Shown: positions 1-8,664, counted from the stretch's first letter. The stretch: DNA of 49,014 nt from Velocimicrobium porci (GCF_009696045.1 NZ_VUMT01000018.1:1-49014), one strand, 5' to 3'. Notes: a model not told the origin generated them from the letters alone. Program-made: numbers and translations.

Positions 1-43
1 AACTTTAGCGAAACAATATCTTTTACAAAATGATATTTTCACC

Positions 44-66
44 AAGGGGTAAGTGCGCCCTTTTTT
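44..66 (+). terminator. Possible terminator of a left-flank plus-strand gene
   Basis: AAGGG (44-48) can pair with CCCTT (58-62), followed by T's to 66. The stem is short and partly uses the T-run, so this is weak. If real, a gene entering from the left on the plus strand ends here and converges on the minus-strand cluster, which would put the end of that operon at the gene ending at 126. Confidence 0.3.
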
Positions 67-103
67 AGTCAGATAATAAAATCAAAATTTTTTCATTTTT
101 CTA

Positions 104-132
104 TTGACATTTATTAGCTGGACTTTTATAAG
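104..132 (+). promoter_or_regulatory. Consensus-like sigma-A promoter, antisense to the last cluster gene
   Basis: TTGACA (104-109), a 17-base spacer and TATAAG (127-132) lie on the plus strand at the 3' end of the minus-strand gene 126-923. Transcription from it would be antisense to that gene. In AT-rich DNA such matches occur by chance. Confidence 0.25.
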
Positions 133-923
133 ACTTTTGGCTCTTTTCTAATTCCGGTTACTTGTTTTACTTTCTTCTCTGCTCTATGACGGACAAATTG
201 AACTAAAGTTTCATAAATCTGATTATTGGTAAATTCCCAACAAGGTTTTCCCAGTACACAGGAAAAATACGTTAACACAGTTTCCCTTTCCATTCGTTCC
301 TGATTTAAACAAAGAAAACAAAAACTATAATCAATTTCATCTAAGAAAGAAGATTCCAATAATAATCTCGCATATAATTTAAAAACAACCGGTGACAGCG
401 TTCCATGGTTATGTCCTGCATACGGTACATGCGTGACGTCTAATGTATTATAAGCCGTTCTGCAATCTTCCATTGTCTGATACTGTTTTCTAAGTTCTGC
501 CCCTTTGGAAAGAAAAAATCTTCCAAGCTCCATCTCATAATTTGCTGAAAATACCGTATCATCAATTTTCAATTCCACCGGACGAATCATAAAGTCTTCT
601 GTTTTTTCCCAATCATGAAAAACAAGTTTTACAACTACCTGCCTGTCAAAATCTAAAAAAGGAATTTCCTCTCGCTCAATCAGAACAACTTCTCCCTGAT
701 AAATACAGGCTCCTTCGCAAACAATTAAAGTTTGAGCTGTATATTCAATTGCACACCCATATAAAATACCGTCTGAAAAAGAATTCCATGTTGTTGAAAT
801 TAATTTTTCAGGGAACTCATTCAACAAATCTAAGCTCTCTTTTTTTACAATTCTTCCTTTTGCAAAAATCGGCTTTTTATAATACTGCATACAACTCCTT
901 ATTTCTGTGCTGTTTTTACACAT
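126..923 (-). CDS. Unknown protein of the injection-system cluster (baseplate/fibre-like start)
   Basis: 265 residues, last gene of the minus-strand cluster, 11 bases after the Hsp70-like gene. I do not recognise the family. Near residue 50 it reads SDGILYGCAIEY, followed by a strand-rich stretch with CEGACIYQGEV. This recalls the N-terminal pattern of phage baseplate and tail-fibre proteins (a gly-cys turn, then an 'activity region with its own G-A pair'). The middle has NTLDVTHVPYAGHNHG. No TM segment or signal peptide is seen. Two starts are possible: ATG at 923 (GGGAGG five bases upstream) and ATG at 890 (AAGGAG four bases upstream). A structural role at the tip of the particle is inference only. 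Confidence 0.6.
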   Translation of the reverse strand: MCKNSTEIRSCMQYYKKPIFAKGRIVKKESLDLLNEFPEKLISTTWNSFSDGILYGCAIEYTAQTLIVCEGACIYQGEVVLIEREEIPFLDFDRQVVVKLVFHDWEKTEDFMIRPVELKIDDTVFSANYEMELGRFFLSKGAELRKQYQTMEDCRTAYNTLDVTHVPYAGHNHGTLSPVVFKLYARLLLESSFLDEIDYSFCFLCLNQERMERETVLTYFSCVLGKPCWEFTNNQIYETLVQFVRHRAEKKVKQVTGIRKEPKVL

Positions 924-934
924 AACTGCCTCCC

Positions 935-2518
935 TTAATGCATTCCATCAAAAAAGTTCATTTTCCATTGATTCTCTTCAAATGGTATAAAATACGGATG
1001 CAAATAGCACAATGTATTGGTTCGCCGTGCAACACTGCATACATAGTACCCCCAGCTTTTCCCATCTGTATAAATAAAAGTTTTCATCTCACCGGAAACA
1101 ATATTATCTAAATCTTTTTGTAAAAATACCGGATAATTTTTCATCAATTCTTCATATCCAGTCTCTTGAAATTCATTTGCATCTATTCGCACAAAATCCT
1201 GATGCAGCTGTTTTTTATCTTTATCTTGTAGAGTTAAAACCAATTCCTTTGTTTCCATCGGTCTGGAAATATAGCTATAAACATCTTTCATAACCATGCT
1301 TTCCCAAATCAAAACTTTTTCCCCTGTTTCTGAATGAAAATCTTCGACTATTAAAAAATAAGGAATTTTAGGTGAATCATAAGTAATGACCGGGCGAATT
1401 TTTCCAATTCGCTTTGCACCATGATACGCAATGGCTCCATCGATACACATTAATTTTTTTTCATAACTGTTAATTTCTGTTCCTCTTGCTTTTCTTCCCG
1501 GAATATACTCTTTTAAAATATCACGAAATAATTCAATGCTTAATGTCTGTCCTGCCAAATAAATCCGGTCCATATCATAAAGCTCCATAGAATCATAATA
1601 CGGCTCTATAAAATGCTTCATAAAATGATAGATTTCCGGCTTAAGTAAAATATTGATTTCTTCTTTTAATAAAAGTATATCGGGACAAGACGTATACAAC
1701 TGTAAATAACCATGTTTATTTCTAACATACAGTTGAAATTCTGAATAAAATTCTTGTCCGATACTAATAGAAACCGCTCCGGTCTTCTGATAAAATTTTC
1801 TTTTTACCTGTTCTGCCATCTGCCATAAGAAATAAAAGTTTCCTCTTACTTTTAAAAACATTTCCTCTGAACCCGTCTGATAATCCGCATATTTTGTCGG
1901 TATCAAGAATTCGACTTCTTCATACGCTTCTTCTAACTTTTTATAACATGCTTCCATCCCATGACAGTCAATCCATTCATAAAACATTTTGTAAACATGC
2001 TCAAAAAAATGGTCGATTTTCCAAATCGCTCCCGTCTGATAATAGGCAGCCAATTGAACTTTTATATATTGGAAAATACGATAAGTTAAATTATTTCCAC
2101 CAAAATTTGTATTTCCATCTGCATATGTAACGTGAATTTCTAAATCATTTGTAATCTTACTGTCTTTTACAGCATAACTGCATTGCACCATATCACTGGT
2201 TCCACCGCCACAGTCTAAAATCAATACTTTTCTTTCTTCCCCGCTTTGATAAGTCATAGTATTAATTTCTTGTTGCAACGAATGATATAAAACAGCAACA
2301 GCTTCATCAATGACATCCGTTGTCACAATCTCATATTCTTTTAACACATCCTGATACATCTTCATCGATAAATATTGCTGCTTTACAGGACAGGTAAGAC
2401 AAATTTTTTGATACTTTACTTTATTTTGTTGTTCCGCCATTTTTATTATGTAAAGCAAAAAAGCTCGTACGAAATCACCTCCCCTAAGCTCACAACGATT
2501 TCCATCAAAATCCGTCAC
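935..2518 (-). CDS. Hsp70/actin-like ATPase, 3' part (split by a frameshift)
   Basis: 527 residues from the first callable start (GTG at 2518), but the frame is open upstream to the A-run near 2594-2600 and reads HFLGKNTIFYDTKRFVNC there, which is normal Hsp70 sequence. The continuing fold elements are ICLTCPVKQQ (the VPAYF strand), VTTDVIDEAVAVLYH (the NEPTAAA helix), VLILDCGGGTSDM (phosphate-2 loop) and IYLAGQT (adenosine loop). A further C-terminal domain of about 150 residues is not a standard substrate-binding domain. It belongs with the gene 2581-3528; together they make about 864 residues. As called alone it lacks phosphate-1 and could not bind ATP. It may be made by frameshifting, or the gene may be broken. 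Confidence 0.75.
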   Translation of the reverse strand: MTDFDGNRCELRGGDFVRAFLLYIIKMAEQQNKVKYQKICLTCPVKQQYLSMKMYQDVLKEYEIVTTDVIDEAVAVLYHSLQQEINTMTYQSGEERKVLILDCGGGTSDMVQCSYAVKDSKITNDLEIHVTYADGNTNFGGNNLTYRIFQYIKVQLAAYYQTGAIWKIDHFFEHVYKMFYEWIDCHGMEACYKKLEEAYEEVEFLIPTKYADYQTGSEEMFLKVRGNFYFLWQMAEQVKRKFYQKTGAVSISIGQEFYSEFQLYVRNKHGYLQLYTSCPDILLLKEEINILLKPEIYHFMKHFIEPYYDSMELYDMDRIYLAGQTLSIELFRDILKEYIPGRKARGTEINSYEKKLMCIDGAIAYHGAKRIGKIRPVITYDSPKIPYFLIVEDFHSETGEKVLIWESMVMKDVYSYISRPMETKELVLTLQDKDKKQLHQDFVRIDANEFQETGYEELMKNYPVFLQKDLDNIVSGEMKTFIYTDGKSWGYYVCSVARRTNTLCYLHPYFIPFEENQWKMNFFDGMH

Positions 2519-2580
2519 CTTTATTTTTTCTTTATAGCAATTTACAAAACGTTTGGTGTCATAAAATATTGTATTTTTTC

Positions 2581-3528
2581 CTAAAAAATGCTGTTTTTTT
2601 CTGCCTCGATTGCCTCTCTGCCATAAATAAATTCAATTTTATTTCCGTCTATTTGTTTTACTCCAATCACGCTCGGACATAAAAAACGTTCTTGCGAATG
2701 TAGCTCCCATTCTTTAAAGCTATCATTTCCCAATTCTTCAGCCTGAGAATCAAAAACAATTTTTTTCATCTGTCCCGTTTCCATCCCATATGTCCCTGCT
2801 GTTGTAAACGATGTTCCATAATCAATAATCAAAACCTCATCGGTTAACTGTGCTTCCTTTACTTCCACCTCATCCATTGCTACTTCATAATAAGAAAAAG
2901 CTCGTTGTTTTTTTTCCATTCCATAATAAGTTTTTACAAGCTCCTCTGTCTTTTCTTCCTCAAAAAACAAAACAGCTAAATTATAATACGTACCTTTTTT
3001 TAATCCTTTTGATACACATACACGTTTCACTCCTAATAAATAATTGTTCTTTTCTTTATTAGAAACAGACATATTTTTGATTTCTCTAACCGTCATTATG
3101 GCTAAAATATTCTTTTTTTCGTCAACAAGCAGGGCATATGTTCCAAGCTTTATATTAGCAGTCACTTTATATTTGGTATCCGGCTCATCAAAAGAATTCA
3201 AATCCCGATACAATTTTATATTTTGTGACATTACAATCTGCTCTGTCTGTTTTGCTTCCGCATTTTTCAATTTTCTGCTCAATCGGCTGCTTTCTTCTTC
3301 TCCCCACGAAACAATTTGTATTTCTCTTATTTCACCTAAATAATGATATAAAAAGTCTGCCAATTCCTCTTTTTTGTTTAGCAATTCAACAGTTGGCGTT
3401 TTAATTGCCCTGTTTTTACAGATTGCTCTCAATTGAGGAAGTTCCAACTGTTCTAATTCCTCATAGGTATATCTCTTCTTTAACTTGTCTGACCTATTTT
3501 TTCCCAACTTATATGTTTCATATAACAT
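2581..3528 (-). CDS. SAP-like domain plus Hsp70/actin-like ATPase, 5' part (split by a frameshift)
   Basis: 315 residues. Residues about 20-65 resemble a SAP helix-extended loop-helix module (ELPQLRAICKNRAIKTP then a KKEELADFL helix). Residues about 100-190 form a strand-rich domain. Near residue 230 is EVLIIDYGTSFTTAG, the phosphate-1 loop of the Hsp70/actin fold, followed by FLCPSVIGV and FIYGREAIEAEK, the usual start of lobe I. The frame then stops at TAG 2583-2581, inside the ATPase domain. The rest of the ATPase continues in the -1 frame (gene 935-2518). The product as read would be a half domain. In a contractile system an Hsp70-like ATPase could help assembly or disassembly; that is inference. 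Confidence 0.75.
   Translation of the reverse strand: MLYETYKLGKNRSDKLKKRYTYEELEQLELPQLRAICKNRAIKTPTVELLNKKEELADFLYHYLGEIREIQIVSWGEEESSRLSRKLKNAEAKQTEQIVMSQNIKLYRDLNSFDEPDTKYKVTANIKLGTYALLVDEKKNILAIMTVREIKNMSVSNKEKNNYLLGVKRVCVSKGLKKGTYYNLAVLFFEEEKTEELVKTYYGMEKKQRAFSYYEVAMDEVEVKEAQLTDEVLIIDYGTSFTTAGTYGMETGQMKKIVFDSQAEELGNDSFKEWELHSQERFLCPSVIGVKQIDGNKIEFIYGREAIEAEKNSIF
2593..2599 (-). other. A_AAA_AAC slippery heptamer at the Hsp70-like split
   Basis: On the minus strand codons GCA GAA AAA AAC AGC end the upstream reading frame, so the heptamer A AAA AAC lies in the zero frame, the classic -1 slip site. A -1 slip gives CAG CAT TTT TTA GGA and joins the downstream ATPase without a stop. A purine-rich GAGG lies four bases upstream. 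Three bases downstream is an all-A/T hairpin, ATTTTTT-agg-AAAAAAT (2583-2589 with the opposite arm 2573-2579), which holds the zero-frame stop TAG. An eight-A ancestor that lost one A explains the same facts. Confidence 0.55.
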
Positions 3529-3572
3529 AACAGAATCCTTTCTTTTTATACTGATTGATTCTTACCATATTG

Positions 3573-4259
3573 TTATAATATAAATTCTTCTAACCGCATC
3601 GTATCCTCATGACCGATTACACCATATGTTTTTTCCCAATGAATAACGTAGGAAAAAGGTAGTGGAAGAAACAAATCACAGATTAAATCAATTTTCTCTT
3701 TCTGAATTTGATTGTTTGGTTCTCTCATATAAAAAACAATTTCTTCTCCTGCCCTGATATATAATTCACAAAAAGGATACCACTTTTTAATAAGCCGAAT
3801 AAAACAAGTAAAGTAATCCCCCGTTTCATATAGCGTTAACATTTCCTCAGCCAGATTTCTTTTTTTCATCCTTCGAAACTGATTTAAAATAGGATAAGAA
3901 CCAAACACCTCATCTTCCAACGCTTTCAGCAAAAATTTAATATAAAGCTCCCTCTTACATAATCCCGATTTTATATCTAAATCTGCCAAAAAGTGTAGTG
4001 TAGTGTCTGCCAATTCCCGATTAAGTTCGTTATACCCTAAATCATCTGATGTAATAAAATCAAAAAATTTGCCAAAACGTATATAAGGATTTACATCAAG
4101 ATAAGTATCCATCCTTTTTTCATTTAATTTTTCATAAATGCTGTCTGTCTGCAATTCCATATACGGAGAAACTCTGTTATTCTGCACACAAAAATGCAAA
4201 TTCTTTTCATCTTTTTCTTGTTTTCGGCACTCTATTACCGGTTCCCATATGTACTCCAT
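3573..4259 (-). CDS. Unknown cluster protein, possible baseplate/connector component
   Basis: 228 residues, intact, 44 bases ahead of the Hsp70-like gene and 38 after the 426-residue gene. I do not recognise the family. It starts with MEYIWEPVIECRKQ and SPYMEL, has a mostly helical middle (residues about 60-170) and ends in a strand-rich region with LPLPFSYVIHWEKTYGVIG and MRLEEFIL. No signal peptide, TM segment or catalytic motif is seen. Its place inside the cluster and cytoplasmic look suit a structural or assembly part of the particle. A distant link to tail protein I or TssG-type wedge proteins is conceivable but not shown by any motif. Confidence 0.55.
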   Translation of the reverse strand: MEYIWEPVIECRKQEKDEKNLHFCVQNNRVSPYMELQTDSIYEKLNEKRMDTYLDVNPYIRFGKFFDFITSDDLGYNELNRELADTTLHFLADLDIKSGLCKRELYIKFLLKALEDEVFGSYPILNQFRRMKKRNLAEEMLTLYETGDYFTCFIRLIKKWYPFCELYIRAGEEIVFYMREPNNQIQKEKIDLICDLFLPLPFSYVIHWEKTYGVIGHEDTMRLEEFIL

Positions 4260-4297
4260 GAAACACTTACCTTTCTCTTCCTTACGTCATATTTTTT

Positions 4298-5578
4298 CTA
4301 CTCTAATACTCCAACACACTGATATCCTAATAAATCAAGCTGAATTTCTGAAATCAAAAATGCTATAATATCTTTTGTAATAAATGTTTTGTTTTCTCCA
4401 TTTTGAGTAAAATGAAAGAGAAACACTTTTTCTCTATTCCATAACTGATGCATTTGTATAAATGGATTACAATCCAGATCTATGATTTCTTTTTTATCAA
4501 ATGCATCTGTTTTTTCAAAATTTATGGCTTTCCATTCTTTTATCTCTTTTAATTGTTTTACATCTATTTTTTCTAATCTCAACTCCTGTTCAGTAAACGC
4601 CTGATATTGCCCCAATACTCTTCTGATTTCCCCTAATGTCATAATTTTAGCTTCGATAGTATTTTGAAACGGATTAAAAAGCATTTTGTCTTTCCCATTT
4701 GTCTGCGGTGGATAACATAAGCGTAATCCGTCTTTGCGACTATCGTATTGCACAAAATGTAATCCTTTTATTTCTTCATATGCTTTTTGCTCTGTTTTAA
4801 CTATAATTCCCTGCTCTTCTCGAATCAGAAAAAATGAATCCTCCTCCAAAACAAAAAGATAACCATCTTCCTGCTCTGTAAATGGAATAAAATGCTCATA
4901 TTGAATTACCATTTCCCCTGCTACTTTAATTCCTTCCGTTTGAAACAAATCCTCTTCCAGGTTCCAGACGAGCATCCTGTCTGTATGTACATATTTTCCC
5001 AATTTTCCAAAATTTACCTCTATTTTTTTTATTGGTGTTGCTACGGGAATCACACCATCGAGATCAACAATTTCTAAAAATTTATATAGAAATGCTCCAT
5101 TTATTGTATGCCATTTTACTTTATTCTTCTCAAACTGGTCATACAACCACTGAATCTTATCCATGTACTCCTTCACATAAGAAAATCCTATTCTGATTGT
5201 TTTTGTTTCCTTCTCCATCACAACCTTTGCTGTATATGTTTGATTCATAAATTCTAAAATACAATCAAAGTCACACTCCAGAAAAATTCTTTCTAAATGG
5301 TGTTCTTCCCGCTTTACCTCATTTTCTGCCACTGCAAACCAATAAGGATTAGTCGGGTCAAAGTCTTCTATTCTACAAACCGCCGTATACACATCATAAA
5401 AATGAAAAAAATCATTTTTCTCTTTTTTAATCTTTTCTTCCAGTGAGTGGTAACAGGCATTATTATATTCGTATAATTCTACAAAAAGTTCGGATAATAT
5501 TTCCCTTAACATTACTTTTTGTACCGGATCCTTTACTCTGTTTACTCTTGATTCAATCCATTTTTTATTAAGTTCCAT
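4298..5578 (-). CDS. Unknown 426-residue cluster protein
   Basis: 426 residues, ATG at 5578 after AAAGGTGAAGAG. The N-terminal 70 residues are helical (VMLREILSELFVELYEYNNAC and a LEEKIKKEK coiled segment). The middle and C-terminal parts alternate strands and helices, ending GYQCVGVLE. There is no TM segment, signal peptide or enzyme motif. It lies between the TPR/PP2C-like membrane protein and the 228-residue protein, in the same operon. A baseplate or sheath-cap role would fit the context but is inference; I do not recognise the family. Confidence 0.55.
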   Translation of the reverse strand: MELNKKWIESRVNRVKDPVQKVMLREILSELFVELYEYNNACYHSLEEKIKKEKNDFFHFYDVYTAVCRIEDFDPTNPYWFAVAENEVKREEHHLERIFLECDFDCILEFMNQTYTAKVVMEKETKTIRIGFSYVKEYMDKIQWLYDQFEKNKVKWHTINGAFLYKFLEIVDLDGVIPVATPIKKIEVNFGKLGKYVHTDRMLVWNLEEDLFQTEGIKVAGEMVIQYEHFIPFTEQEDGYLFVLEEDSFFLIREEQGIIVKTEQKAYEEIKGLHFVQYDSRKDGLRLCYPPQTNGKDKMLFNPFQNTIEAKIMTLGEIRRVLGQYQAFTEQELRLEKIDVKQLKEIKEWKAINFEKTDAFDKKEIIDLDCNPFIQMHQLWNREKVFLFHFTQNGENKTFITKDIIAFLISEIQLDLLGYQCVGVLE

Positions 5579-5640
5579 CTCTTCACCTTTTATTCGTTTC
5601 AGTTGCTCTTATCAAATTTTCATCAGCACTTTAAACTAAT

Positions 5641-7506
5641 TTATTTGCCTTCTAACTCCTCTATGGCATCATAAATCTTATCCACCTGGTCATCCCAAAT
5701 ATTTAAATTTTCATAAATTCCCAACGCTTTCTCATAATAAGTAATCGCTTTCTTTTTCTTGTTTTTTCTTGCCAATTCAGCCGCTTTTAACATATAACTT
5801 TGTGCTTTTTTCTGTTTTTTTTCTATTTCCTGTTTCTGCTTTTGCTCTTGTTCTTCTTGTTCTTTCTGCTCCTGTTTTTCTTCTGCTTCTTTTTTCATTT
5901 CTTTCACTTCTGTAATTGACTGCTCTAAAGCAACAATTTGCTCATAAACTTTATCCGTATCTTTATCCGAACTGCTCAGGTTCTCATAAACACTAACTGC
6001 TTTTTGGTACAGCTCATTCGCACCATCTGTATTTTCCTGACTTAACAATTTATTTGCTGTTGTCAAATATGCTTTAATCTGAATTAATTGTTTATCTAAC
6101 TTCGCTTTTTTCTTCTTTTTTTGCTTTGTCTGTTCCTTCTTTTTTATTTCCTTTTGCTTTTGTACTGCATCATAAATTTTTGTCTGTATTTCACCACGCA
6201 ATTCGACTTCATCGGTCTGCTTTAATAGTTCAATCGCCTCTTTATAGGATTCAATTGCCTGCTTATAATCTTCCGTTGAAAGATACATATCCCCGATTGC
6301 ACTTAACTGTTTTGTCTCCAACATCTGATTAATATATTCCAGCCTGCTGCAAGCATGCTCATAAATTTTTTCTTCTCCCTCATACTTTGCCTGTTCTCTC
6401 ACTTGCAGATAAAGTCTCTTTGCCGTGTTATAATCATTTTCTTTGATTGCTATATCCGCATCCTCTATCGTGGCTAAAACAGCTTTCTTTTTGCTGACTT
6501 TATTCTTTAATTCTGTTTTTTCTTTTATAAACTGCCAATTCGTTAAACTCAACTGATCTGTTTTTTCCGATGCGGTTTCATATGTATCAAATGCTTTCGC
6601 ATAATTTCCATATTCAATATAATTGGTTCCTTTTCCAGTTAATTCCTGAATCTCTTCCATTTTTTTTCGGTCTTTGGAACGAATCGCATAAAGTATGATT
6701 GCTCCAAGAAGCAGACACAATACCATTGCAATCCCAACGGTCCAACAAATCCTCTTTCTTTTTTTTCTCTTTGTATTATCTTCCTGAAATGCTTTTTCAA
6801 CTGCAATGGAAACGATGCTATAACTTCCAACTGCTTTTTCTCCTTTTTTACTCAATAGCATCTCTTCAATATTACATAATAATTCCTGATTCTTATTTGC
6901 ATGTTCCAATGCATCCAGCAATTCAATATCTGATATGCTCGTTGTCACATTACTGGTTGACACTAAAATCGTAGAACCATCCTGTAACGCAATTTTTCTG
7001 GATATATATGGACGTATATGTTTTCCCTTTCCCAAATATTCAATCAGGTTATGGGTTTCTGCCGGATCAGCATAAATAATCTTCTGTTCTTCTTCCAATT
7101 CCTGATGTTTTGTCTGAGTTTTACTGATATGGGAAAACACAGTTCCATAATGTACATGAATTTTCGTATTGCCACATACTGCATAGCGCATTCTTGTGTA
7201 GTCAGATAGAATAATCGCGATACTGACTTTTCGTTTACATTTAACGCTATGTAATAAAATCTGCTCATTAGCGCAGGCAAGATAATTTCTTAACCGTTTA
7301 AGCGAAGGTTTTTTCTCAAATTCTGACAATACCGTTTCAACGGCTATTTTCGCACTATTAGTTTCTGTATCATTGTCATAGCTTTCCGCCACAGCAAAGC
7401 ATATATATTCATCTAAAGGTGTATACGCCACATAAGTTTTATGTATGGTATCATTTCCTTTTTCCGATATAAAATCTGTTATTATTTTGCTGTTTAATTT
7501 TCTCAT
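5641..7506 (-). CDS. Degenerate PP2C-like domain, one TM segment, TPR/coiled-coil C-terminus
   Basis: 621 residues. Residues 1-240 follow the PP2C fold order (YICFAVAES where the metal-binding VADG would be, YAVCGNTKIHVH for the GDSR strand, LVSTSNVTTSISDIE for SDG, SYSIVSIAVE for the DN-T-vi strand). All the metal-binding aspartates expected at these places are replaced, so it should be a pseudophosphatase. Residues 253-275 are one TM helix with lysine/arginine runs on both sides. The remaining 340 residues hold several TPR-like helix pairs (YxxAxxxYxxA type) and a Lys/Gln/Glu-rich coiled stretch near 540-570. Its ATG overlaps the stop of the upstream PP2C-like gene (ATGA), implying coupled translation. 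Likely role: membrane platform or sensor of the injection system (inference). Confidence 0.65.
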   Translation of the reverse strand: MRKLNSKIITDFISEKGNDTIHKTYVAYTPLDEYICFAVAESYDNDTETNSAKIAVETVLSEFEKKPSLKRLRNYLACANEQILLHSVKCKRKVSIAIILSDYTRMRYAVCGNTKIHVHYGTVFSHISKTQTKHQELEEEQKIIYADPAETHNLIEYLGKGKHIRPYISRKIALQDGSTILVSTSNVTTSISDIELLDALEHANKNQELLCNIEEMLLSKKGEKAVGSYSIVSIAVEKAFQEDNTKRKKRKRICWTVGIAMVLCLLLGAIILYAIRSKDRKKMEEIQELTGKGTNYIEYGNYAKAFDTYETASEKTDQLSLTNWQFIKEKTELKNKVSKKKAVLATIEDADIAIKENDYNTAKRLYLQVREQAKYEGEEKIYEHACSRLEYINQMLETKQLSAIGDMYLSTEDYKQAIESYKEAIELLKQTDEVELRGEIQTKIYDAVQKQKEIKKKEQTKQKKKKKAKLDKQLIQIKAYLTTANKLLSQENTDGANELYQKAVSVYENLSSSDKDTDKVYEQIVALEQSITEVKEMKKEAEEKQEQKEQEEQEQKQKQEIEKKQKKAQSYMLKAAELARKNKKKKAITYYEKALGIYENLNIWDDQVDKIYDAIEELEGK

Positions 7507-8168
7507 ACTCTACCCTCAACCAGTATTACTGTTGCATTTTTTTGTTTTCTTTTTTTCTTATCTAAAATTTTTGTGCTAATTTTTTGTGCCTTTTCATACA
7601 GACTTTCGTTCCGATTTATCGTCTGTATCAACTCTATTTCATTCAACGTTTCATAGACACCATTTGAAATAAGACCAATAACATCACCGCACCGTATCTT
7701 ATAAAAACCCATTTTTTCTTCTAAAAGGATACAATCTTGATTGTTTATTACAAAAAGCCGGTTTGCCCCTACGGTATAATAAAACATTTGGTCGTCTTTT
7801 CCATACACCATACTCACAGACAAATAAGGAGTTCTGCTTAAATAGATATACTGTTTTACTTCACAAATTATTTTTTTCTCAAGTTTTTCAAAAAAAACAA
7901 AAACCTCTGAAAAGTCTTCCAGCTTTATGAATTTTTTACATTTTTTAAATTCCGATACACAAATTTCGACTGCAAGAATAGCCGCCTGCCTTCCATTTAT
8001 ATGATCAATCGTTCCATCAACAAGTACCGCAAAAAAATCGTTTCCTAAAACGGTTGCAAAATAATTATTCTGTATCTTACAGTCTCCTATTGTCTGTGAA
8101 TTTCCTACTAACCAATCGTTATCCCAATTCGTTCTTCTCTTCTTTCCAATTAAAAACAAAGCCGTCAT
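7503..8168 (-). CDS. PP2C-like (probably inactive) phosphatase-fold protein
   Basis: About 221 residues from ATG 8168; the frame is open to 8201. PP2C order is visible: FFAVLVDGTIDHINGRQAA (metal site one, with D-G kept), YYTVGANRLFVI (the GDSR strand, D to A), DVIGLISNGVYETLNEIE (SDG changed to SNG) and KNATVILVE (DN changed to KN). At least three usual metal-ligand positions are lost, so catalysis is doubtful. It starts inside the upstream FHA gene (about 50 bases of overlap) and overlaps the next gene by ATGA. With an FHA protein beside it, a phospho-signalling or scaffold role in the cluster is likely; no kinase is seen in the window. Confidence 0.6.
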   Translation of the reverse strand: MTALFLIGKKRRTNWDNDWLVGNSQTIGDCKIQNNYFATVLGNDFFAVLVDGTIDHINGRQAAILAVEICVSEFKKCKKFIKLEDFSEVFVFFEKLEKKIICEVKQYIYLSRTPYLSVSMVYGKDDQMFYYTVGANRLFVINNQDCILLEEKMGFYKIRCGDVIGLISNGVYETLNEIELIQTINRNESLYEKAQKISTKILDKKKRKQKNATVILVEGRV

Positions 8169-8664
8169 TTTCACCACACAATGGAACAAATATAAAAACA
8201 CTCTTTCCTATCTTAATCCGGTCGCCTGCTTCCAATTCTCTGGGATTATAAATGGCATCCCATCTGTCTTCCTCGTCCAAAATATATGCCAGCCCTTGAG
8301 AATCTCCCGGAAGTATCAATGTTTTATTCTTTTCGGGATCATATACAAGAATTGCATGATTTTTCTCTGCAATCGCATCATCCCCCGGCACACGAATATC
8401 CATTTCACCGGATCTGCCAAGAAAGTTTTTTTCTGCAATAATACGATAATCTTTTCCTTTCGAAGGACCTTCTAAACAAACAAGCCAGCCTGTAACCGGT
8501 TTTAGCACTTCTAAATCTCCAAGATAGATGGTATCTTTAAATTTTCCTTGTGGATCTTCCTCCATATTCATATTCTTATTTATCACAACATTACAATAAG
8601 GACATATATTTCCATATTTTTTTTCGCTAAATAAATGTCCATTCTGACAGCGGACAAGCCCCAT
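8119..8664 (-). CDS. Zinc-ribbon plus FHA domain protein
   Basis: 181 residues. The N-terminus has CQNGHLFSEKKYGNICPYC, a short zinc ribbon. Residues about 58-165 form an FHA domain: GWLVCLEGPSKGKDYRI, FLGRSGEMDIRVPGDD, EKNHAILVYD, and LEAGDRIKIGKSVFIF. The GR and the H of the phosphothreonine pocket are present. The usual serine three residues before the H is Glu, so binding to phosphothreonine may be altered. FHA proteins (Fha1/TagH) are known T6SS regulators that bind phosphorylated partners; here the neighbours are PP2C-like. Start ATG 8664 is placed by the N-terminal ribbon; it lies 3 bases after the preceding frame's stop. Confidence 0.75.
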   Translation of the reverse strand: MGLVRCQNGHLFSEKKYGNICPYCNVVINKNMNMEEDPQGKFKDTIYLGDLEVLKPVTGWLVCLEGPSKGKDYRIIAEKNFLGRSGEMDIRVPGDDAIAEKNHAILVYDPEKNKTLILPGDSQGLAYILDEEDRWDAIYNPRELEAGDRIKIGKSVFIFVPLCGENDGFVFNWKEEKNELG

